The position numbers and the translations under genes are program-made. From Pseudomonas paraeruginosa PA7 (GTDB taxonomy: Bacteria; Pseudomonadota; Gammaproteobacteria; Pseudomonadales; Pseudomonadaceae), in assembly GCF_000017205.1 (NCBI RefSeq), contig NC_009656.1:4158001-4222000 (forward strand): a DNA stretch of 64,000 bases. The letters are read 5' to 3'. This document shows positions 16,759 through 27,940 of the stretch, one piece after another. The notes below the pieces were generated by a model that worked only from the letters and a program-made list of their open reading frames with translations, made no database searches and was not told where the DNA came from. Positions within the stretch are counted from its first letter, which is position 1. Each line of letters starts with the position of its first letter.

Positions 16759-18090
16759 ATGTATCGAAAAGAGTTTTCCATGGCTCCAGGCAACCTCCTT
16801 TCCTCCGACAATGTTGGCGAGCGGGAAGTGGCTGTGGAGGGCGGATATATCACTTTCAAAGGTACCAGCCACCCCTCGCCTCCCGCCTGGCCGGCATGTT
16901 CTGTGAGAATTTTCCTAAGAATTACCAGCCAGGATTCAAACGCCATATTCATCGATCAGAGATTTCCGAAGAAACCACCTCACGCGCAAACCCGGGAAGA
17001 AACCGGCTATTGCCAATCGCCCACTCGAACCCTTTCCCGCTCCACCTACAATGGTTATCCCATCAGGGTCATCCATGGCGACGAGTTCTTCCCTGCGACG
17101 CTTGCGTTTTTCTCGGGATACCTGAACCAGCATGCCTCGCCGCCGTCCCCCTCCGGACCGGCGGCGACGCCGCTGTCCGACTCGCCGGAGCCCTTGTCCG
17201 AGGAGCGCGAGCCACTCGCCCAGGCCTTCCATCAGGCGCTGCGCGCAGCCATGCAGCGACTGGCCGGACAGGACGGCCACCACTGGTTCTTCCAGCCCGC
17301 CGTAGCCGCCTCCCGCGCCGCGGAGGAAGCACCCGCGCGCCGACGCTGGCAGGATTTCAGCCGGGCACCCGGCAGTTGTTGCCAGTCGCTAGCCCTGCGA
17401 GTCGACCTGGGTTGTCCGGGACTCGATGCCCAGGGTCGCCCGGCCAGCTTCGGAGTCCCTGCGCAGGTGGTCTCGCGCTATCTGCGTCGCCATGGCATCA
17501 CGCCGCTGTGCACCGGAGACTATCGCGTGCTGCTGTTCCTTCCCCGGGACGCCCAGCCGGAACATGCCCGTCCGCTGGTGGACAAGCTGCTGGAGTTCAA
17601 GCGCTGGCATGACGAAGATGCGCCGCTGAAACAGGTGATACCCGACCTGCTGGAGAGTTCGCCCCTCTACAACTACCTGGGACTGCGCGAACTCTGCGCA
17701 ATGATCCACGAGGCCTCGCTCCGCCTGCGCCTCGCCGAGCTGGCCGCGGCCAGCGTCGGGACCGCCATCCGCGGCGCGGTCTCGCCGGCCGCGCTCTACG
17801 GCTACCTGGTCAACGGCGAGACCGAGTGGGTGGAACTGGCCGACCTTGGCGGACGCGTCGTCGTCAGCCTGATCGGCGCCGGCCCGGCCGACCCGCTCCT
17901 GCTGCTGCCGGGTGACCGCGTGCCCCTGGAACCGCGAGCGCTGGTCGACTATCTGCTGGCGCTGCGGACCTTCGGCGAACACTTCCCCGGCTTCGAGCCG
18001 CTGCTACAGGGGGTCGAGGTGGACGCGCGCGGCCGCCATGTGGTTCGTTGCGTCAAGCCGGCCGCGCTCGCCCTGCGCTTGGCACCCTGA
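16759..18090 (+). CDS. Orphan C-terminal half of an Orn/Lys/Arg decarboxylase, PLP domain absent
   Basis: 443 residues from an ATG with AAGGA 7 nt upstream. From about residue 150 it aligns by eye with the last ~300 residues of inducible lysine/arginine decarboxylases: 'HHWFFQP', 'FGVPAQVVSRYLRRHGI', 'GDYRVLLFLPRD', 'LLEFKRWHD', 'LGLRELCAMIH', 'LVNGETEWVELADLGGRVV', 'FPGFEPLLQGVEV'. The wing domain and the PLP-binding core with its S-x-H-K motif are missing, so it cannot decarboxylate. Residues 1-120 match nothing I know and are encoded by AT-richer DNA. It could be a regulatory or decoy subunit, or a decayed gene kept open. The frame runs open further upstream through the LuxR gene, but that part is antisense noise. 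Confidence 0.72.
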   Translation: MYRKEFSMAPGNLLSSDNVGEREVAVEGGYITFKGTSHPSPPAWPACSVRIFLRITSQDSNAIFIDQRFPKKPPHAQTREETGYCQSPTRTLSRSTYNGYPIRVIHGDEFFPATLAFFSGYLNQHASPPSPSGPAATPLSDSPEPLSEEREPLAQAFHQALRAAMQRLAGQDGHHWFFQPAVAASRAAEEAPARRRWQDFSRAPGSCCQSLALRVDLGCPGLDAQGRPASFGVPAQVVSRYLRRHGITPLCTGDYRVLLFLPRDAQPEHARPLVDKLLEFKRWHDEDAPLKQVIPDLLESSPLYNYLGLRELCAMIHEASLRLRLAELAAASVGTAIRGAVSPAALYGYLVNGETEWVELADLGGRVVVSLIGAGPADPLLLLPGDRVPLEPRALVDYLLALRTFGEHFPGFEPLLQGVEVDARGRHVVRCVKPAALALRLAP

Positions 18091-18126
18091 GCAAGGCCGC
18101 CATGCTCAGCGCAGCGCCTTGCTCAG
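18087..18126. terminator. Perfect 11-bp hairpin at convergent gene ends
   Basis: CTGAGCAAGGC (18087-18097) and GCCTTGCTCAG (18116-18126) form a perfect stem with an 18-nt loop. It spans the stop of the decarboxylase-half gene and the last codons of the ATP-grasp gene. There is no T-run, so it may act as a bidirectional pause or RNA end rather than a classical intrinsic terminator. Confidence 0.5.
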
Positions 18127-19695
18127 TTGCCCGCGATGCTTGAGCTCCAGGCGGCGGACGAAGGCCTGGAGGATGCGCCGGTAGAGTTCGTCGCCGAGCT
18201 GGCCGTCCTCGATGCCGGCGTCGAGGTTCGGGTTGTCGTTGACCTCGATGACCAGCACCCTGTCGCCGGCCTGCTTCAGGTCCACCCCATAGAGGCCGTC
18301 GCCGATCCGCCCGGCCGCCTCCAGAGCCAGCTCCAGCACCGCCGGCGGCACCTGCTCCAGCGGTACGGCGCGGCACTCGCCGTTGACGTCCTGGCCGTCG
18401 GCCTTGTGGTTGTAGATCTGCCAGTGGCCGCGCGACATGAAGTACTGGCAGGCGTACAACGGCTGGCGGTCGAGCACACCGATGCACCAGTCGTACTCGG
18501 TGTAGAAGAACTCCTGCGCCAGCAACAGGACCGAACGCTCGAACAGCTCGCTCGCCGCCGCCAGCAGTTCGCTGTCGTCGTTGACCTTGACCACGCCACG
18601 GGAGAAGCAGCCATCGGGAATCTTCAGCACCAGCGGGAAGCCCAGGCGCCGGGCCACCCGCTGCCAGTCCTGCGGGCGTTCCTTGTAGAGGATCTCGGTG
18701 AGCGGCATGCCCAATTGCCGGCAGCCGAGCAGGTCAGCCAGGTAGACCTTGTTGGTGCAGCGCAGGATCGATGCCGGGTCGTCCATCACCACCAGTCCTT
18801 CGCGCTCGGCCTTCTCGGCGAAGCGATAGGTGTGGTGGTCGACCCGGGTGGTCTCGCGGATCAGCAGGGCGTCGAACTCGGCCAGGCGTGCGTAGTCCTT
18901 GCGTCCGATCAGTTCGACGTCGATGCCGAGGCTGGCGCCGACCCGCACGAAGTTGGCCAGCGCCTGCGGGTTGGACGGCGGCAGCGCTTCGTCGGGATCG
19001 TGCAGGATCGCCATGTCGTAGCGCGCCACCCGCCGCGAACGCGGCATGCGCCAGGCGCGCCGGCTGAAACCGTCGAGGGCTCCGGCGAAGACATCCTCCT
19101 GGTCGCCACGCAGGCGGTTCAGCACGCCAGGACGCACTCCCTCGATATGCCAGCCCTGCTGGCGACGGAACTCCACCAGCAGGATCGGGCAGGGAAAGAC
19201 TTCGAACAACTGGCGGGCCAGGTCGGCCAGCGGCTCGAACTCGGTATGGCCGAAATACAGGGTCAGGGTGAAGCCGTCGGTGGCGCCATAGGGCGTGCGG
19301 CACAGCGCCTTGTCCAGGGCCTTGTCGAGGCCGCCCAGGGCCAGCCCGTACACCGACTTGCGAGCCAGTTCGCTGATGCAGCGCAGCGACGGGATCACCC
19401 GGTGGCCGCGGGCCTCGGCCAGCAGCGAACAGTAGTAGCCGAGGCCGAGGTACTTGTAGCCGCGGCACAGGTTGATCACCTGCACGCGGCGGCCGCCGTG
19501 GTCGCGCGCCGATTGCTCGAGGTATTCCTGGACGGTGAGGACTTCCTCGCTGGGCAGGTAGGAGGCCCAGTCCTCGCGTCGCTCGACGACAATCATCAGG
19601 CGGCTGCCGAGGTCGGCGAGAGCCGGCGGTCGGGGTTGCTCGACGGGGGTCATGGGGAGCGACCCGTCGAGGAAGGCTAGCGAGGCTGCTGACAT
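18106..19695 (-). CDS. RimK-like ATP-grasp ligase with RLAN N-terminal domain
   Basis: 529 residues. The N-terminal ~190 residues carry the RLAN signature found before RimK-type domains ('QVINLCRGYKYLGLGYYCSLLAEARGHRVIPS'). The C-terminal ~300 are an ATP-grasp fold ('DALLIRETTRVDHHTYRFAEKAE', 'FPLVLKIPDGCFSRGVVKV', 'GLYGVDLKQAGDRVLVIEVNDNPNLDAG'), with the E-x-N-D-N metal/ATP site intact. RimK relatives ligate amino acids to a protein or peptide carboxylate; the acceptor is unknown. The start ATG at 19695 has AGAGG 11 nt upstream; a methionine 14 codons later is an alternative. Confidence 0.86.
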   Translation of the reverse strand: MSAASLAFLDGSLPMTPVEQPRPPALADLGSRLMIVVERREDWASYLPSEEVLTVQEYLEQSARDHGGRRVQVINLCRGYKYLGLGYYCSLLAEARGHRVIPSLRCISELARKSVYGLALGGLDKALDKALCRTPYGATDGFTLTLYFGHTEFEPLADLARQLFEVFPCPILLVEFRRQQGWHIEGVRPGVLNRLRGDQEDVFAGALDGFSRRAWRMPRSRRVARYDMAILHDPDEALPPSNPQALANFVRVGASLGIDVELIGRKDYARLAEFDALLIRETTRVDHHTYRFAEKAEREGLVVMDDPASILRCTNKVYLADLLGCRQLGMPLTEILYKERPQDWQRVARRLGFPLVLKIPDGCFSRGVVKVNDDSELLAAASELFERSVLLLAQEFFYTEYDWCIGVLDRQPLYACQYFMSRGHWQIYNHKADGQDVNGECRAVPLEQVPPAVLELALEAAGRIGDGLYGVDLKQAGDRVLVIEVNDNPNLDAGIEDGQLGDELYRRILQAFVRRLELKHRGQLSKALR

Positions 19696-19878
19696 GAGTG
19701 GCGGTATCCTCTGAATGACGGTACCTGCCGTTCTAGACCTCCCCGCACTTCCTGTCGCGCCTCGTTACGCAAGCTTTACGAGCGCCGCCGCCAGGCGCCG
19801 GCGTGGCAACCGGCCAGGGCCGCCGGGTGCCGTGCCAAGCGTGCCGAGGAGTGTTTTTACGCTGGCGTTGCGCGCTCC

Positions 19879-20673
19879 TCAGGCCAGGCTGTCGAGCACC
19901 CCGCCATCGACCCGCAGGGCCGCGCCGGTGGTCGCCGAGGCCTGGGTCGAGCAGGTGTAGACCACCAGGTTGGCGACTTCCTCGGGCGTCGCCAGGCGCT
20001 GGATGATCGAACTGGAGCGGTGCTGCCGAACAAAGGCGGTACCGGCCTCTTCTATGCTCAGCCCGGCCTTGCGCGCATCCTCGCGGAGCATCTCGGCGAC
20101 GCCTTCGGTGAGGGTCGGCCCGGGCAGCACCGCGTTCACCGTCACCCCGCTGCCGGCCAGGCGCTTGGCCAGGCCGCGCGACACCGAGAGGTTGGCGGTC
20201 TTGCTGAAGCCGTAGTGGATCATGTCCGCCGGGATGTTCAACGCCGACTCCGAAGACAGGAACACCACTCGTCCCCAACCGCGCTCGACCATTCCCGGGA
20301 CGTAGGCGCGGGCCAGGCGCACCCCGGACATCACGTTGACCTCGAAGAAGCGGCTCCACTCGGCGTCCTCGATGTCGAAGAAGTCCTTCAGCTCGAAGAT
20401 GCCCAGATTGTTGACCAGGATGTCCGCCTTCGGCTCGGCGGCGACGAAGGCCGCGCAGCCCTCCGCCGTACCCAGGTCGCCGGCGACGCCGCGGACCCTG
20501 GCATCCGGCTGGCCGTCCCGGATCGCCGCGATCGCACGGTCCACCGCCGCCTGGCTGCGGCCGTTGACCACCACGGTGGCGCCAGCGGCGGCGAGCCCGG
20601 TTGCGATGGCGAAGCCGATGCCGGCGGTGGAACCGCTGACGATCGCCAGTTTGTCGCTCAGATCGATCTGCAT
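19879..20673 (-). CDS. Short-chain dehydrogenase/reductase
   Basis: 264 residues of classical SDR type. The NAD(P) site is visible ('VSGSTAGIGFAIATGL', here S-G-S-T-x-G-I-G), as are N-N-L-G for the usual NNAG, the catalytic serine in 'VVFLSSES' and YxxxK as Y-G-F-S-K. 'ADILVNNLGIF' and a C-terminal 'ATTGAALRVDGG' complete the fold. AGGAG precedes the ATG. The substrate is unknown. It lies 88 nt downstream of pagP on the same strand, possibly with its own promoter. Confidence 0.88.
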   Translation of the reverse strand: MQIDLSDKLAIVSGSTAGIGFAIATGLAAAGATVVVNGRSQAAVDRAIAAIRDGQPDARVRGVAGDLGTAEGCAAFVAAEPKADILVNNLGIFELKDFFDIEDAEWSRFFEVNVMSGVRLARAYVPGMVERGWGRVVFLSSESALNIPADMIHYGFSKTANLSVSRGLAKRLAGSGVTVNAVLPGPTLTEGVAEMLREDARKAGLSIEEAGTAFVRQHRSSSIIQRLATPEEVANLVVYTCSTQASATTGAALRVDGGVLDSLA

Positions 20674-20761
20674 GGGAGTCTCCTGTCGAATGGCGAACCG
20701 CTCGGGAACGCGGCTCGGGGAACAGACGACAGCCTAGACCAGCCAGCGTTCCGCGCCCGCC

Positions 20762-21217
20762 TCAGAGACGCAGGCCGACGTTGATCATCGCCGCCGAATT
20801 GCCCAGCAGCACCAGCTCGCTGCCCAGCGCGCCGAAGCGCATCCCTACCGAGGGAATGATCACCGGCGCCACGCCGAAGCGGTTCAGCGGGATCTTGTCG
20901 CGGTATTCGCCGCGATAGCCCTGCAACAGGCCGCCGGTGACCTTCAGGTAGACCGGGTGGCTGTCACTGTCGAAACGCTTGCCCAGGTAGGCGTAGTTGG
21001 AGCGCTGGCGGAAGGAGTTGCGGAAGGTGGCGCCGCCGGCCAGCACACCATCGGCGCGGTTGTATTCGAGGCCGAGCAGGTCCTGATGGTTGTTGTGCTC
21101 CGGGTCCGGGTTGAAATGCCGCGTATAGACGCTTGTCTGCAAGTACCAGAACTCGCCGTCGGCGGCCCAGGCAGGTGCGGCGAGCACGGCCAGCAGGCTC
21201 AGGATGGGAAAGCGCAT
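20762..21217 (-). CDS. pagP: PagP, divergent lipid A palmitoyltransferase (outer membrane)
   Basis: 151 residues: a signal peptide ending in A-W-A, then a small eight-stranded beta-barrel. 'WYLQTSVYTRHFNPDPEHNNHQDLLGLEY' parallels the start of the PagP barrel with its catalytic His, and D-S-D-S occurs in 'KRFDSDSHPVYLK'. It transfers palmitate from phospholipid to lipid A in the outer membrane; from memory PA1343 was shown to be this divergent enzyme in P. aeruginosa. GGAG precedes the ATG at 21217. The upstream 11-bp repeat array (21290-21360) is a likely response-regulator target. Confidence 0.88.
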   Translation of the reverse strand: MRFPILSLLAVLAAPAWAADGEFWYLQTSVYTRHFNPDPEHNNHQDLLGLEYNRADGVLAGGATFRNSFRQRSNYAYLGKRFDSDSHPVYLKVTGGLLQGYRGEYRDKIPLNRFGVAPVIIPSVGMRFGALGSELVLLGNSAAMINVGLRL

Positions 21218-21289
21218 GTGGGCTCCAGGGACCGTCGCCAGGGAAGGAAGGCAAGACGTGACGGCTTGCGCCTCGCAGCGTGGATTGTG

Positions 21290-21360
21290 CTGAACCCGGC
21301 CTGAATCGGGACTGAATGAAGCCTGAACAGTTTCTGAACGAACCGTCAGAAAACCCTGAA
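21290..21360. promoter_or_regulatory. Array of 11-bp-phased CTGAA repeats upstream of pagP
   Basis: CTGAA occurs at 21290, 21301, 21312, 21323, 21334 and 21356, with a degenerate GTCAG at 21345: seven positions at an exact 11-nt spacing. On the pagP coding strand the unit reads TTCAG, three of them GTTCAG, with GTTCAG-N5-GTTCAG spacing between 21323 and 21334. Direct repeats at 11 bp are the hallmark of OmpR/PhoB-family binding, and PhoP is the natural candidate for a lipid A gene. The array is 73 nt upstream of the pagP start. Confidence 0.7.
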
Positions 21361-21389
21361 AAGGCTCAAGAACGGCCTTCGGCAAAACG

Positions 21390-21403
21390 TTCGGAAAACC
21401 GAA
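21390..21403. promoter_or_regulatory. AauR upstream activating site (TTCGG-N4-CCGAA)
   Basis: The sequence TTCGGAAAACCGAA is a perfect match to the inverted repeat reported for AauR in pseudomonads. It lies 120 nt upstream of the -24 element of the sigma-54 promoter, a usual distance for an enhancer-binding protein. A weaker relative (TTCGGAAGAGCGGA) follows at 21422-21435 and may be a second site. Confidence 0.75.
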
Positions 21404-21522
21404 CGCCATGCCCCGAAAATATTCGGAAGAGCGGACGGAAGGCCATTTCGGGGCATTTTCATCCAAATTTAATTTCTTTTATCTTCAACAAGTTAGGCTA
21501 AAAACAGCCGGATTTCATAAGC

Positions 21523-21537
21523 TGGCATGCATCCTGC
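21523..21537 (+). promoter_or_regulatory. Sigma-54 (RpoN) promoter of the aat operon
   Basis: TGGCATGCATCCTGC carries the invariant GG (-24) and GC (-12) separated by 10 nt, with TGGCA intact. Transcription would start about 21549, leaving a ~120-nt leader before aatJ. Together with the AauR site it explains RpoN- and AauSR-dependent induction by acidic amino acids. Confidence 0.75.
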
Positions 21538-21667
21538 CACTACACTGTTCGGCAAGCACGATACTCTCGTGGCTTCCCCTGCCGGGGAAAACCGCGAAAC
21601 ACCCTGTCCCGGAGAGGCCAGGCGCTCGCGGCTCAATAAAAATCAAAACAAGTCGAGGAAGAAATTC

Positions 21668-22576
21668 ATGCGTATCGCTCCCAGTCTGCTGAGCACCGCC
21701 ATCGTGGCCGCTCTGTTGTCCGCTCCGGTCGTCGCTGACGAGCTCACCGGCACGCTGAAGAAGATCAAGGACACCGGCACCATCACCCTCGGTCACCGTG
21801 ACGCTTCGATTCCCTTCTCCTACCTCGGCGTCGAACCGGGCAAACCGATCGGCTATTCCCACGACCTGCAACTGAAAGTGGTCGAGGCGGTGAAGAAGGA
21901 ACTCAACCTCCCCGACCTGAAGGTCCGCTACAACCTGGTCACTTCGCAGACCCGCATCCCGCTGGTGCAGAACGGCACCGTGGACATCGAGTGCGGCTCC
22001 ACCACCAACAACGAAGAGCGCCAGAAGCAGGTCGACTTCTCCGTCGGCATCTTCGAGGTCGGCACCCGCCTGCTGTCGAAGAAGACCGCCAACATCAAGG
22101 ACTTCGACGACCTCAAGGGCAAGAACGTGGTGACCACCGCCGGCACCACCTCCGAGCGCCTGCTCAAGGCCATGAACGCGGACAAGAAGATGGGCATGAA
22201 CATCATCTCCGCCAAGGACCACGGCGAGTCCTTCATGATGCTCGAGTCCGGCCGCGCGGTGGCCTTCATGATGGACGACGCGCTGCTCTACGGCGAAATG
22301 GCCAAGGCCAAGAAGCCGGACGACTGGGTCGTCGGCGGCACCCCGCAGTCCTTCGAGATCTACGGCTGCATGGTGCGCAAGGGCGACGCGGCGTTCAAGA
22401 AGGTGGTCGACAAGGCCATCACCGACACCTACGCCTCCGGCGAGGTCAACAAGATCTACGACAAGTGGTTCACCCAGCCGATCCCGCCGAAGGGCCTGAA
22501 CCTCAACTTCCCCATGAGCGACGAGCTGAAGAAGCTGATCGCCAATCCGACCGACAAGGCCGCCGAGCAGATGTAA
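21668..22576 (+). CDS. aatJ: AatJ, periplasmic Asp/Glu-binding protein
   Basis: 302 residues: a signal peptide cleaved near residue 23 ('LLSAPVVADE'), then a family-3 solute-binding fold ('TITLGHRDASIPFSY', 'TVDIECGSTTNNEERQKQVDFS', 'AGTTSERLLKAMN'). It delivers acidic amino acids to the AatQM permease. GAGGAAG lies upstream of the ATG. It is the first gene of aatJQMP-ggt-ansB, transcribed from the sigma-54 promoter under AauR. A 201-nt hairpin-rich gap separates it from aatQ, as is common where binding protein is made in excess. Confidence 0.93.
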   Translation: MRIAPSLLSTAIVAALLSAPVVADELTGTLKKIKDTGTITLGHRDASIPFSYLGVEPGKPIGYSHDLQLKVVEAVKKELNLPDLKVRYNLVTSQTRIPLVQNGTVDIECGSTTNNEERQKQVDFSVGIFEVGTRLLSKKTANIKDFDDLKGKNVVTTAGTTSERLLKAMNADKKMGMNIISAKDHGESFMMLESGRAVAFMMDDALLYGEMAKAKKPDDWVVGGTPQSFEIYGCMVRKGDAAFKKVVDKAITDTYASGEVNKIYDKWFTQPIPPKGLNLNFPMSDELKKLIANPTDKAAEQM

Positions 22577-22583
22577 CGAGCGC

Positions 22584-22671
22584 CTGGCGTTCCTCCGGGA
22601 GCGCCAGCGCTTCGCGCGTCGCCCCCGCTTCGCGGCGGGGCCTCGGGGACGCGGGAGGGGCTCGCCCCTCC
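22584..22671 (+). other. Hairpin-rich spacer between aatJ and aatQ
   Basis: Three stem-loops are visible: CTGGCG/CGCCAG (22584-22607), CCCCGC/GCGGGG (22623-22640) and a perfect GGAGGGG-CTCG-CCCCTCC (22654-22671). None is followed by a T-run. They probably stabilise the aatJ 3' end and lower expression of the permease genes relative to the binding protein. No gene is present in the 201-nt gap. Confidence 0.6.
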
Positions 22672-22777
22672 CCAGCCGTCTCCCCCGGAAGTACCGCGCC
22701 GCGGGCCGCCAGGCCCTGCCGGCGCCGTCCTTCCTCGCCAGTGTCTGCAACCGATTGAACCGAGGGGAAACCCCAAC

Positions 22778-23524
22778 ATGAATTACAACTGGGACTGGGG
22801 CGTGTTCTTCAAGTCCACCGGGATCGGCAGCGAAACCTACCTCGACTGGTACATCGCCGGTCTGGGCTGGACCATCGCCATTTCCCTGGTCGGCTGGATC
22901 ATCGCCCTGGCGCTGGGCTCGCTGCTCGGCGTCATGCGCACCGTGCCGAACCGCCTGGTATCGGGCATCGCCACCGCCTACGTGGAACTCTTCCGCAACG
23001 TGCCGCTGCTGGTGCAGCTGTTCATCTGGTACTTCCTGGTGCCCGACCTGCTGCCCGAGGGCCTGCAGACCTGGTTCAAGCAGGACCTCAACCCGACCAC
23101 CTCGGCCTACCTGAGCGTGGTCATCTGCCTCGGCCTGTTCACCGCCGCGCGAGTCTGCGAGCAGGTGCGCACCGGCATCCAGGCATTGCCCTACGGACAG
23201 ACCTCGGCGGCCCGCGCGATGGGCTTCCGCCTGCCGCAGATCTACCGCCACGTGCTGCTGCCCCAGGCCTTCCGGATCATCATCCCGCCGCTGACCTCGG
23301 AGTTCCTCAACATCTTCAAGAACTCCTCGGTGGCCTCGCTGATCGGCCTGATGGAACTGCTCGCGCAGACCAAGCAGACCGCCGAGTTCTCCGCCAACCT
23401 GTTCGAGGCCTTCACCCTGGCCACGCTGATCTACTTCACGCTGAACATGAGCCTGATGCTGATCATGCGCCTGGTGGAGAGAAAGGTCGCCGTACCGGGC
23501 CTGATCTCCGTAGGAGGTAAATGA
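22778..23524 (+). CDS. aatQ: AatQ, ABC permease subunit for Asp/Glu
   Basis: 248-residue inner-membrane subunit of the polar amino acid class, with the permease EAA region '[45 protein letters not shown]'. It pairs with AatM and AatP. GAGGGGAAA precedes the ATG. Its stop overlaps the aatM start region, so the two are translationally coupled. Confidence 0.92.
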   Translation: MNYNWDWGVFFKSTGIGSETYLDWYIAGLGWTIAISLVGWIIALALGSLLGVMRTVPNRLVSGIATAYVELFRNVPLLVQLFIWYFLVPDLLPEGLQTWFKQDLNPTTSAYLSVVICLGLFTAARVCEQVRTGIQALPYGQTSAARAMGFRLPQIYRHVLLPQAFRIIIPPLTSEFLNIFKNSSVASLIGLMELLAQTKQTAEFSANLFEAFTLATLIYFTLNMSLMLIMRLVERKVAVPGLISVGGK

Positions 23525-24189
23525 TGGACTTCAGTGGAATCGTTCCCGCCCTGCCGAGCCTCTGGGAAGGCATGCTGATGACCCTCAAGCTGATGGTCCT
23601 CGGCGTCCTCGGCGGCGTCGCGCTGGGTACCGTGCTGGCGCTGATGCGGCTGTCGAGCAGCAAGCTGCTGTCGAACATCGCCGGCTTCTACGTCAACTAC
23701 TTCCGCTCGATCCCGCTGCTGCTGGTGATCACCTGGTTCTACTTCGCGGTGCCTTTCATCCTGCGCTGGATCACCGGCGAGGACACCCCGGTGGGGGCGT
23801 TCACCTCCTGCCTGGTGGCCTTCATGATGTTCGAGGCGGCCTATTACTGCGAGATCGTCCGCGCCGGCATCCAGGCCATCCCGAAAGGCCAGATGGGCGC
23901 CGCCCAGGCACTGGGCATGACCTACGGGCAGACCATGCGCCTGGTGATCCTGCCGCAGGCGTTCCGCAAGATGACCCCGCTGCTGCTGCAACAGAGCATC
24001 ATCCTGTTCCAGGACACCTCGCTGGTCTATACCGTCGGCCTGATGGACTTCCTCAATTCGGCCCGTTCGCGCGGCGACATCATCGGCCAGGCCAACGAGT
24101 TCCTGATTTTCGCCGGCCTGGTCTACTTCGTCGTAAGCTTCACCGCCTCGTTCGCCGTCAAACGTCTGCAGAAAAGGTTAACCGTATGA
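23521..24189 (+). CDS. aatM: AatM, ABC permease subunit for Asp/Glu
   Basis: 222-residue polar amino acid permease with '[44 protein letters not shown]' as the EAA region. Two adjacent ATG codons (23521 and 23524) follow AGGAGG; the second has the better 6-nt spacing. The gene overlaps aatQ by 4 nt and aatP by 4 nt. Confidence 0.92.
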   Translation: MMDFSGIVPALPSLWEGMLMTLKLMVLGVLGGVALGTVLALMRLSSSKLLSNIAGFYVNYFRSIPLLLVITWFYFAVPFILRWITGEDTPVGAFTSCLVAFMMFEAAYYCEIVRAGIQAIPKGQMGAAQALGMTYGQTMRLVILPQAFRKMTPLLLQQSIILFQDTSLVYTVGLMDFLNSARSRGDIIGQANEFLIFAGLVYFVVSFTASFAVKRLQKRLTV

Positions 24190-24920
24190 TTTCCATCAAG
24201 AATGTCAGCAAGTGGTATGGCGACTTCCAGGTCCTGACCGACTGCTCCACCGAGGTTGCGAAAGGCGAAGTGGTGGTGGTCTGCGGGCCGTCGGGCTCGG
24301 GCAAGTCGACCCTGATCAAGTGCGTCAACGCACTGGAACCCTTCCAGAAGGGCGACATCGTCGTCGACGGCACCTCCATCGCCGATCCGAAGACCAACCT
24401 GCCCAAGCTGCGCTCGCGGGTCGGCATGGTGTTCCAGCATTTCGAGCTGTTTCCCCACCTGAGCATCACCGAGAACCTGACCATCGCGCAGATCAAGGTA
24501 CTCGGCCGCAGCAAGGAAGAAGCCACCAGGAAGGGCCTGGCCCTGCTCGAGCGCGTCGGTCTCAAGGAGCACGCGCACAAGCACCCCGGCCAGCTCTCCG
24601 GCGGCCAGCAGCAGCGCGTGGCGATCGCCCGCGCGCTGGCGATGGACCCGGTGGTGATGCTGTTCGACGAGCCGACCTCGGCGCTCGACCCGGAAATGGT
24701 CAACGAGGTGCTCGACGTGATGGTCCAGCTGGCCCAGGAAGGCATGACCATGATGTGCGTGACCCACGAGATGGGCTTCGCGCGCAAGGTCGCCAACCGG
24801 GTGATCTTCATGGACCGCGGGCAGATCGTGGAAGACTGCGAGAAGGAGGAGTTCTTCGGCGACGTCAGCGCCCGCTCCGAACGCGCCCAGCAGTTCCTCG
24901 CCAAGATCCTCCCGCACTGA
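24186..24920 (+). CDS. aatP: AatP, ABC transporter ATPase for Asp/Glu
   Basis: 244 residues with Walker A 'GPSGSGKST', signature 'LSGGQQQR', Walker B '[13 protein letters not shown]' and a switch histidine in 'CVTHEMGFA'. It energises uptake through AatQM. The ATG overlaps the aatM stop. This is a standard polar amino acid ATPase with no insertions. Confidence 0.94.
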   Translation: MISIKNVSKWYGDFQVLTDCSTEVAKGEVVVVCGPSGSGKSTLIKCVNALEPFQKGDIVVDGTSIADPKTNLPKLRSRVGMVFQHFELFPHLSITENLTIAQIKVLGRSKEEATRKGLALLERVGLKEHAHKHPGQLSGGQQQRVAIARALAMDPVVMLFDEPTSALDPEMVNEVLDVMVQLAQEGMTMMCVTHEMGFARKVANRVIFMDRGQIVEDCEKEEFFGDVSARSERAQQFLAKILPH

Positions 24921-24997
24921 TGTACCCGCCCTCGCCGGCCCGCCCGGCGGGGGCCTGCTCTACCCTCGCCTGCGATAACAATAAATAGGGAAAGCCC

Positions 24998-27845
<2,848 letters not shown>

Positions 27846-27899
27846 GTGAACCCTCCCGGCGCCGCCCACCGGCCGCGCCGGAAAACCGCCCGCTCCGCC

Positions 27900-27922
27900 G
27901 CCAGCCCGGGCGGCGGGCTGGC
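27900..27922 (+). terminator. Strong hairpin between ansB and aauS
   Basis: GCCAGCCCG (27900-27908), loop GGCGG, CGGGCTGGC (27914-27922): a perfect 9-bp stem 18 nt before the aauS start codon. There is no T-run. It probably reduces read-through from the highly expressed ansB side into the sensor gene, and it could also sequester the aauS initiation region. Confidence 0.5.
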
Positions 27923-27940
27923 CTAGCCGCGACGACTGTG

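Noticed and set aside
15961..18090. A continuous 709-codon frame read as one protein
   Set aside because: The first 266 codons are out of frame with the clear LuxR gene; the ribosome-binding site at 16745 and the domain match support a start at 16759.
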